From the NCBI GenBank assembly GCA_002900995.3, contig PJEW03000013.1, positions 320,208 to 384,207 of the forward strand: a stretch of 64,000 bases of DNA, written 5' to 3'. Positions 56,768 through 64,000 of the stretch are shown in pieces. The notes below the pieces were generated by a model. That model had not been told where the DNA came from and did no database searches. It saw nothing but the letters and a program-made list of their open reading frames with translations. The position numbers and the translations under genes are program-made. Every line of letters starts with the position of its first letter. Positions within the stretch are counted from its first letter, which is position 1. The DNA is from Ganoderma boninense (taxonomy: Eukaryota; Basidiomycota; Agaricomycetes; Polyporales; Polyporaceae).

Positions 56768-57696
56768 TATCGTTATGAAAACAGCCGTAAAACTCCTCAT
56801 TTGATCGGCAGGAGGCCTCGGGAGCCGCCGGAGATTCGTCTCCGTAAGGAGATATCCCTCTTTCCTGATGTTGAGCTTAGCAGAGCCAGAGCAGGTCCTA
56901 AAACTCGCCCTTCTTCCTTAGAGTTCTAGTTCTTGAGGTAGGCGGAATGCGAGCGCAGATTGGGGTCGAGGAGTGCCAACGTGAGGATAGGGTTCAACAG
57001 TGAAAATGAGCGTTGCTCGTGGGGCAACGAAGATGGCGGGCCGCGGCCCATACTGTACACAGAGCCCGCGGAGATAACACAGTCATCCGAGCTCCATCTG
57101 GTGAAACTCTGATGAAGCGGAATTTCCAACACACGGCGTCAAAAGTGCACCTCCACGCCTGTCAGTCAACGTCATGCGGGTTCGAGCTGTCGAGTTTGGT
57201 CAATGCACAGAGCATCAGAGAGATATGTCCTTCTTGCACCCTCCACAAGGCTCCCGAGAGTGCCGCGAACAGCTTCGTCCTATCGCTCGTACAAGATGAA
57301 TTGCTGAGTGGACGCAGGGCACGTTACGTCTAATACGCCGCACGCATGTTCGGTTCCGATTATAGAAGATTATGTAACAAACACAGAAGCACACCTAGAG
57401 ACAAAACTGGGGTGTGGAAGTAGCGGCTCAATTCCCCTTTGCAGCTTGGGTCCCTGCGCACTTTTGGCCTGCTAGCCTGTGCCTGATGGGCAAGGTCTCG
57501 AATAAAAGTAGATCTCTTTTGGAGGACGCTTTCGCGTCCGCACCCGCCACCCTACGAAAGCATGGGAACTGAGAACTGATTGATGGAACCGACTACGCTA
57601 TGACAAATAGCTCAGGTAAGCTAGGGAGAACTAGGTACCTCGCCGGCCCAATAGGATCGTGAGAAAGCAATGCGGCAGGAGATCGGAGTAAAGAGA
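56768..57696. other. no gene seen
   Basis: The last part (57580-57696) is probably the 3' untranslated region of the LINE fragment on the minus strand. No poly-A tract marks its end. Confidence 0.35.
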
Positions 57697-58570
57697 TTAT
57701 TGTAGGTGTGCAAGATGAGGTGGAAGAATAAACGGGGAGGTAAGGCGAGGGGGGAAAGGAGAGAGTATACGTTTGTATGAACCCCATATGCGAGCTGCTA
57801 ACCGAATGGATGCACAATGCCATAACGCCGCTATGCGAGAGAGGAGACGCTGCGTGGAAAGTTCTGCCGGTTGTGTGGCCGCAATGGCAGGTAGGGGAGG
57901 TACCGTGCCATAGAAGTAGTGTGATAGGGCTTGCGGCCAGACTTGAGTGTCGTCAGAGAAGAGGCTGCGCGCGATGTGTAGGAATACCTCCTGTGGGAGT
58001 GGGGTTTTAGCTGCTTGTAGCAGCAAGGACGTATCGCGAACAACGGCGTCAAGAGCCTCGTCTCGGACGGTGGCAAAACGGGGGCATTCCACGAAGAGGT
58101 GATGTGGCGTCTCGAGGATGTTGCAGCCGAAATGGCATGCAGGGGGTGTATCTCCAAAGCGACGGTATCGGGTGAATGCATCATCCAGTTGTGAGGAGCG
58201 GACATAGAGTTGTACAAGCGCAGAGTAAGCAGAGGACGCACGAGTATAAGGGTGTGGCGGAGCGGGGTGGGTGTCATAGAGGGAACGAAACATGATAGAG
58301 TTTGGGCGGGCAGAAGGATCGGATGAGCGGGCGCGGGTGATGAGATCGCCGAGAACGGAAGGGATTGATGACGGGAAGGCGTAACCGTGAGAGGGAACGT
58401 GGAGAACAAATGCGGGGAAGTAGAAGGTAGGTAATGGGAGGGAGAGGCAAGGCGGATTAGAGGAATGTGAGGACGAGGCAAGGTGGTCGACAAGTCGATT
58501 TGCGAGGGCAGGAGGAGTGTCGTTGGAAGTATGTGCTGGCGTATAGGTGGGAACCGGAGGATTCGCAGAC
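57697..58570 (-). mobile_element. LINE (non-LTR retrotransposon) ORF2 C-terminal fragment
   Basis: A minus-strand frame runs from about 58570 to 57697. It begins within an RNase H-like end (NPPVPTYTPAHTSNDTPPAL, then ANRLVDHLASSSHSS) and continues into the family's C-terminal region, with the cysteine/histidine motif ACHFGCNILETPHHLFVECP, typical of LINE ORF2 tails in polypores. The endonuclease and reverse transcriptase parts are absent, so it is a 5'-truncated copy, the usual product of incomplete target-primed reverse transcription. The frame is open from its truncated start to its stop. I found no target-site duplication. Confidence 0.75.
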
Positions 58571-58696
58571 CAGCTGCCGAATACAACTTCCTCCTTCCAT
58601 CTATCACCCTCTAATGCCGCCAGTACCTCCCCCGCTGTTCAGGCTGGCTATCATCTGCCTTCATCCGCCTCCGTGTCTTCCATCCCCACACTAGCC

Positions 58697-60976
58697 ATGG
58701 TCCAGTCCCTCCTCGCGGCCTCCGACAGTCAGAAGGATGCCTTCAACGCCGTTCATACTGGCACTGGCACGGAGCCCGACTTCGCTACACTGGGCCGCGA
58801 AATTATGCCCCCGCAGCAGAATCAGCAGCCGCAGCCTCTCCCCTTCTACGCTCGGGTCGGTAGGAAGACGGTTGACCAGTACGTTGTTCTCCATCCACTC
58901 GTTTTCGCGGCACGCTGAGAAGTGCGCCCTAGTGTCCATCGATCGTTTCTTGGATGGTTCCAACGCTGGCGGAAGGTGGCGAGGGAATCCGAGACGGTTG
59001 CGGGTCCTTTCAGTCTGGAGCACTTGCAGTTTCTGCAGAGTGCCGCATGTGAGTAATTCTCTGTGGTGCGATCCGATGGTCGAGTATTCATCGTAAGAAC
59101 AGATGCACAGGCTGGGCACAGCCCTCCCGAGTGGAAGAACCTTGCAGTGCACCATCTCAGCCGGTATCCCTCCGCATGGGGCTACGCACATGGGAAAAAC
59201 GACGAGCCAGTCTGGACGAATGCGAGTTTGGGAGGACGAGAATTCGACGGGAGAGACGTCGTTGTCGAACCCATCGTGGTCCTTACTCCATCTCCTGCAT
59301 ACATGATCTCCTCTCCATCTTCCGGTACCGCCGCGTCGTCGTCATCTTCGTCCGCCACTGGCATGAATGCCCTATCGTCTTCGTCTCCCGCCGGCACGAG
59401 GCCTTGCATGTCCTCTGGAGGCGTCCCTCAAAAGAAGGCCCTATCCACGAATGCCGCTGTTGGATCTGTCCCTCCTTCCGCCGCTCCGCTGGGCACACCC
59501 CTTGCTGTGCCATCACAAAAGACGATGCAGAACGCCATCCAGCAGACTGCCCCGCTCGCTGCAGACCCCGCTCAGTTCTCACACCATCCATTTTATGCAG
59601 TCCCGACATCTAATTCTGCTCCGCCGCCGATGACCAGTCCTGGCCACCAGTTCATGTCCAACTCTGCTCCGCCGTCCATGGCCAACGCCCGCCAGTTCAT
59701 GTCCAACTATGCTCCGCCGCCGATGACTAGTCCTGGCCACCAGTTCATGTACAGCTCTGCTTCGTCGCCCATGACCAGTTCCGCGCCCCAGTTCATGTCA
59801 AGCGCTGCTCTGCCACTCGTGTCCAGCCCCGCGCGCCAGCCCATGTCTAACTCTGTTCCGGTCGCCATGCCCGCTCGCAAACTCATGCCCAATCCCGCTC
59901 CCCTCGAGTTCATGCCTAACTCTGCTCCGGTGGACATGTTCAGCCCCGCTCGCCAACCAGTTGCGACACAGGGTGTCGCACCCCCTCGATCCATTCCCTA
60001 CGACGATTATGTCCGAGATCCCGCGCTCAGTTCGGTTCCTGACCCCGTGGACCCGTTGTCGCATAATCGCCAAGCTCCCAAGAAGATGCGGAAGAGCGAG
60101 AAAACGCGGCAGCTTGAGCTTTGGCTGGAGGCCAAGAAGATTGAAGAGAGGACGAGAGATAGATGTGCGCCGAGGCAGGATGTCGGGAGCCTCTCGTTCC
60201 ACTCCTCTTTCCCTTCTTTGCCCTCTCCCTCATCTTTGCGCTGCCCCACTCCCCCTTCTCCCCCACTCCCCACTCCTCCCTCTCCCCCCTCTCCCCCCCT
60301 GTGTCATCCGCACGTGCGGAGTCTCACGGGCTCGTTCTCATCTGGTCGCCTCCAGCGTTCTAATGCATCCCTCGCTTCTTACCCGCATCACTCCAACTCC
60401 TCCGTTGGCTCTCTGCACCTCGACCGCATGGTGGTAAAGCTCCCAGGCAACACTGCGGAAGTCATTGATTCTGGCGGACAAGGCTATTCAAGCGGCATCC
60501 CCGTCGACGGTAGCGGTGCGGAGATGGGGACGGCGGCAAACGTGCCGAACAGCGACGAGACTCCGAACGCCCCCGTCGGATACGTCAATCCCGACGACTA
60601 CGCGTCTGCGAACGTCGTGAATGGGTTCGGGGACACGACGACTGGATTCGCTAACGCAACCAACGCGCGTGTCCGCCCGGTGGTCGGGCAGGCCCCCACG
60701 ATGGATGCATTCGTCGACCGCGACACCACCAACGGGCATGTCCGCGGCGTGGGCGTGATGAATGGAGATGTTGATGTGACGTCCTCGTACATGCACGGCA
60801 GCGCGATGGCAGGGTCCGGCAATGGAAACGCGATGGCGCGGTACGGGAACGACAATACCACTGGGGGCCACGCCCACAGCAACGCCATGACCGGGTACGC
60901 CAACAGCAACGCCATGACCGGGTACGCCAACAGCAACGCCATGGCCGGGTACGCCAACTACGGCGGGATGGCGTGA
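58697..60976 (+). CDS. large repeat-rich low-complexity protein
   Basis: Exon 1 starts at 58697 (VQSLLAASDSQKDAFNAVHT); coding character also extends upstream in the same frame to about 58590. A middle exon reads FLGWFQRWRKVARESETVAG, PFSLEHLQFLQSAA, and joins across an intron at 59049-59102 to YAQAGHSPPEWKNLAVHHLS and the long frame ending at 60976. That frame contains tandem repeats of about 20 residues around QFMSNSAPPSM (59640-59900), a basic segment (KKMRKSEKTRQLEL), Ser/Pro-rich tracts and a C-terminal array of NAMTGYANS units (60880-60960). The junction near 58870-58930 is unresolved. Function unknown; long disordered repeats suggest a scaffold or a nuclear protein. Confidence 0.55.
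59640..59920 (+). repeat. tandem coding repeats, about 60 bp each
   Basis: Units beginning CAGTTCATGTCCAACTCTG (and variants) recur at 59652, 59694, 59742 and later with decreasing identity. They encode the QFM(S/Y)xSAPPxM motif. Confidence 0.7.
60877..60962 (+). repeat. short tandem coding repeats
   Basis: Units AGCAACGCCATGACCGGGTA and CGCCAAC repeat three times with almost no change, encoding SNAM(T/A)GYAN. The near-identity indicates recent expansion. Confidence 0.75.
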
Positions 60977-63753
60977 TTCGGTAACTGGAGCATGGCGACG
61001 CCCTAAACATACGAGACCGTCGACAGTACGGTCATGCTTACCGATCCGATACCCGCAAATGTGTCGCCGGCCAGTGGTGCGCTCCCCGCGACGAACGACA
61101 TCTAGGCCAATGCACGGCAGGACAGACGAGTACGTGCGACGTTTGGCTGAAGGCCGACGTTCCGTTGTTGCATTTGTACTTGTGTGGACATCTGTTTCGC
61201 GGTAGGACTTTGGAGATGCGATCGTCTGTGCTCGTTGCTTTTCTCGCTTGCACGATGGTGTTGAATGTGGTGGTCCTGGGGTTTCCGCTTGGTCACGTTT
61301 ACCTAACCATTCATTTGTCTTTGCTCTGCCTAAAGGTAGTTCTATGGTTGTCATCCCCCCGCTGAGAAACAGCGTGCTCGTTGTGTGACTACGTCGAAGT
61401 TTCTCATTGTACTACTTGGACGTTTCGGATGTTACAGGAGGGATGTAGGTTGACATCATGGTTTCAAGGGTATGACTGTTTGCCCTTCTACTCGTAGGAC
61501 GGCCAGAAATTGGGCGAAGGTGCGACAGGCAGCGAGGGCGAGAAGACCCTCATCGGCGATGGCATTGACATCGCGCAGATCATCAGCCACCTCCAGACAC
61601 AAAACCAGCAAGTCCATACCATGGTCAATGACATGTCTTCCCCCCCAGCCTCCTGTTGTAAGTAGTAAACCAGCGCTTGCACTATACAGTAGATACAGAC
61701 GCCAAAACCTTATTTCGTACGCCCTGTACCGCACTGCTCCGGGTCTGGCTAATCCAAGTTGTTGTCCGTCACGTCTCGCTGCCGCTTGTCGCTGCTCGTC
61801 GTAGCTCGTGTCTCTGGCCTGTTTTCGACACCTCCCCCCAACAGGCCCGGCATCAGGCTCAACTCAAGCGCCAGCAGCTCCGGATAGAGCTCCGGCATGC
61901 GCCGGTTGTTGCTGCCGCAATAGCAGCCACCCACTAGGTCAAAATGTGATGGGCAGGGCGGGCATGAGCGCAGGGATAGACGGGGGGATGTCCAGGCCGT
62001 GATGAGCATGCATGGCAAGTTTAAGTGGACGAACCCGTGCCCGAACCAGCAGCCTGCGGGGCAGGACTCGGCGTACCAGTTGCTGCCGTCGAAAAACAAA
62101 CGGAGGTTGCTCAATCGCGACCGCCCGTCGGATCGCAAGCCTGTGTAAACAGCTGTAAGGATGGCTTGACGGCTTTAGGGTTCACACATATATTCCGTCG
62201 CATAGCCATAGACGATTATTCCGTGCTTTGCTACAAACAGAAGGTGGGAGATAGACAGCTAACCCGTCATGAACCTGACACAGCGGTGGGGGAAAGCTGT
62301 AAGCTCCGTGGAGGAGGGACTGTGGGAAGCTCTCCCAGGACGCAATAAGCTACGAGAATAATACGTAAGTCCTAGGACAAAAGCTTGTGTCCAAAGGATA
62401 TGAGACGTGCTTGCTTCTATCGTTTGATCATGCCGTTGAGGAATGCTTCAAGGGGGTTCTTGAAGTCCTCGATACGCTCCTCCTCAAAGCGCGCGACCTC
62501 CGACGGCTTCACGAGGCGCGAGAACGATCAAACTCCTGCTTTGCCTCCAGCGCACGTCGCTCTGTTTCTCCAACGATGTTGAGCGGCTGGGCTGGTCTCA
62601 AGCTGCAGGAAGTATGCGGAAGTGATCGTGCATTGTAGAATCAAATCCACTGACCCAACCAGTTGATTAGGCGTACTCATCCACTATCGAAGACGTCTAT
62701 CAGTCTGCGCAAGTCCAATCCGATGCAGGAAAACGAACCAGTAGTACCTTAGATGATCATCACGTCTCGGATGCTCTGCAGCTCCTGCGCCTTCTACTCG
62801 ATCTCTGCTAGACCAGTTAATGAGACACCAGCTGCCCACTGACACCACAGCCTGCAAGCTCTGTAATACATTGGGTGAACTCACCTGCCGCGGTCGCGAC
62901 TCCGTATCCAAGGCGCCTTGGAACAGCAAAGCCGTATGCAACGAAGCAGCCCTTCCATCCCTCGAAGTCATGGTCTGAGCAATGACTCGATTGTCGTCGT
63001 TAAACCCCGGCCGAAACGCTCCCGTCCTCGGTGTGCGGCGGAAACGGCACGACGTGTGCCGTCTGCATCTGACACCCTTGAATGCTCGCGGTCATGTGCG
63101 GTCGCGCCTCCTTTCAACAGCCCGGAGATGGGCGTGTTGAGAGACTGGTGGTCGAGGCGATTGACGGACGTGTACGGCTGGCGAGACGTACATGGATGAA
63201 ATGAAAAATGGTGCCACCGCATCGCCGTCCGATCCCGTTGACGTCTATGTCCGAGGCGCTCGGAGGTTCACCCGCATCGGGCTCCTCAGTCGCGCTCCGT
63301 CTCCCAATCGGCCTCCTATCCTTTGACAACGGTACATTTATATCTCGAAGTAAATACTAGTATTTTTTTCACTCAAAATGGTCCCCAACGTTGGGGGGAG
63401 ACCAAGGGGGATCAATGAGATAGATGCTCACGTCATACAAATGCCGTACTAGGCGCTCACGGGCCGGGACAGAGTCGGCTTGATATTGGCCCCTGCACGA
63501 AAACACTGCCCTGGCCGGGATCGGCTATTATGTAAGGACGCGGTCTTGGTTCATAAAAGGAAACGATACCATACTCCCAAAGGTTTCTTGAGATACTTGC
63601 GGGATCAGTCTGTGAGCGCGCATTGTACACGCATCTGCTCGATTATCTAATCAATCACGATTCGGAGTGCTGTGTTCGACTTCTTCGACAGCGTCCGAGA
63701 GAACCATCTTCTTGCCACCACCATCCCATCCCATACTGCTCACTCTGTGCACA
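60977..63753. other. long stretch without a confident gene
   Basis: Plus-strand pieces near 61498-61660 (GDGIDIAQIISHLQTQNQQV) and 61965-62147 (MHGKFKWTNPCPNQQPAGQD, then SAYQLLPSKNKRRLLNRDRP) look coding, with splice-like AG sites before 61850 and 61937, but no complete model was built. Minus-strand frames overlap both (61734-61456, 62138-61749). At 62300-63350 several short frames occur without domains. Confidence 0.25.
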
Positions 63754-64000
63754 ATGTCGTCCACAACTCTGTCTTCTCTTAGCTATGAAAGTTTCACAGG
63801 TGCTTTGACCGCTTTTATTCTCGTCTGTGGGGCGTACAAGCTCGCCCTGGAGCGCGCGCATGAAAGAGCGTTAGCTCGTCGCCGCCCGGCCATCAGCAAA
63901 AGTGTAAAAGTGTCGGCTAACTTCGCCTGTACGCGCCGGACCAGGGAAGCGCGAAAAGCTCACGCAATCTCCCTGGAGAATGGTTTGCGTAACGGCTCGA
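63754..64000 (+). CDS. partial small protein with one membrane segment, runs off the window
   Basis: An ATG at 63754 opens a frame that stays open to the last base of the window (82 complete codons). It starts SSTTLSSLSYESFTGALTAF, then ILVCGAYKLALERAHERAL. The segment ALTAFILVCGAYKLAL is hydrophobic enough for one transmembrane helix, and the following stretch is strongly basic (ARRRPAISKSVKVSANF..CTRRTREARKAHA), so the C-terminus is likely on the cytoplasmic side. No family is recognised and the gene is truncated here, so its true length is unknown. Confidence 0.35.
   Translation, partial: MSSTTLSSLSYESFTGALTAFILVCGAYKLALERAHERALARRRPAISKSVKVSANFACTRRTREARKAHAISLENGLRNGS

Noticed and set aside
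57831..58607. 258-codon minus-strand frame
   Set aside because: Shadow of the LINE C-terminal frame, which carries the Cys/His motif.
60018..60273. Minus-strand frames rich in Gly/Glu opposite the Ser/Pro tract
   Set aside because: Complement of low-complexity coding sequence of the plus-strand gene.
1..64000. CRISPR arrays, operons or bacterial genes
   Set aside because: The tandem repeats found (17-bp and about 60-bp units) have no spacer structure, and the gene structure with many short introns is fungal.

Overview
The window looks like nuclear DNA of an agaricomycete (basidiomycete) fungus, most likely a polypore. Nearly every gene I could assemble has several short introns (about 34-160 nt, mostly 41-70 nt) with GT..AG ends. 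The recognisable families are typical of that group: F-box/LRR proteins of the basidiomycete type, a JmjC histone demethylase-like protein, a Zn(II)2Cys6 transcription factor, DUF6532-like and DUF6698-like proteins, and Plavaka, DIRS-type and LINE transposons. Family names come from motif recognition, not from a database search. No tRNA, rRNA or CRISPR was seen. There is one 100-base assembly gap (14434-14533).

Layout. 1-2035: remnant of a Plavaka DNA transposon and an uncertain ORF. 2036-7054 (minus): a tyrosine-recombinase retrotransposon of DIRS/Ngaro type with gag, RT-RNase H and recombinase, inactivated by stops. 8860-10534 (minus): an F-box/LRR gene, followed by a second Plavaka scrap (10859-11414). 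12040-20448 is mostly repeat DNA: two near-identical 1,244-bp direct copies, an F-box gene running into the gap, two adjacent elements with shared terminal inverted repeats (15081-17285), and one arm (18147-19162) of a 1-kb inverted repeat whose mate is at 33047-34106. Between the arms lie a DUF6532-like gene with duplicated exons, another F-box gene, a 240-residue orphan gene and the JmjC gene (29509-32251). 34.1-48.6 kb holds an eroded orphan gene, a 182-residue cysteine-rich protein, a DUF6698-like gene, a hAT-type MITE with an intact 8-bp target-site duplication, an orphan gene, an RNA-binding protein and a pair of inverted MITE-like arms (45345-47921). 48.6-64 kb holds a 515-residue 2-oxoglutarate/Fe(II) dioxygenase-like gene, the zinc-cluster transcription factor, a small TA-flanked MITE, a LINE 3' fragment beside a repeat-rich low-complexity gene, and a partial small membrane protein at the right edge.

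How the parts fit. This is accessory, transposon-rich sequence, not a pathway cluster. The likely functional genes are regulatory: chromatin demethylase-like, possible nucleic-acid dioxygenase, transcription factor, F-box adaptors and RNA-binding protein. Five models (JmjC, 2OG oxygenase, DUF6698-like, 182-residue protein, 25.6-kb F-box) assemble to exact multiples of three across all their exons, which strongly supports them. The most novel material is the set of apparently undescribed non-autonomous repeat families and the duplicated or inverted blocks that link them.
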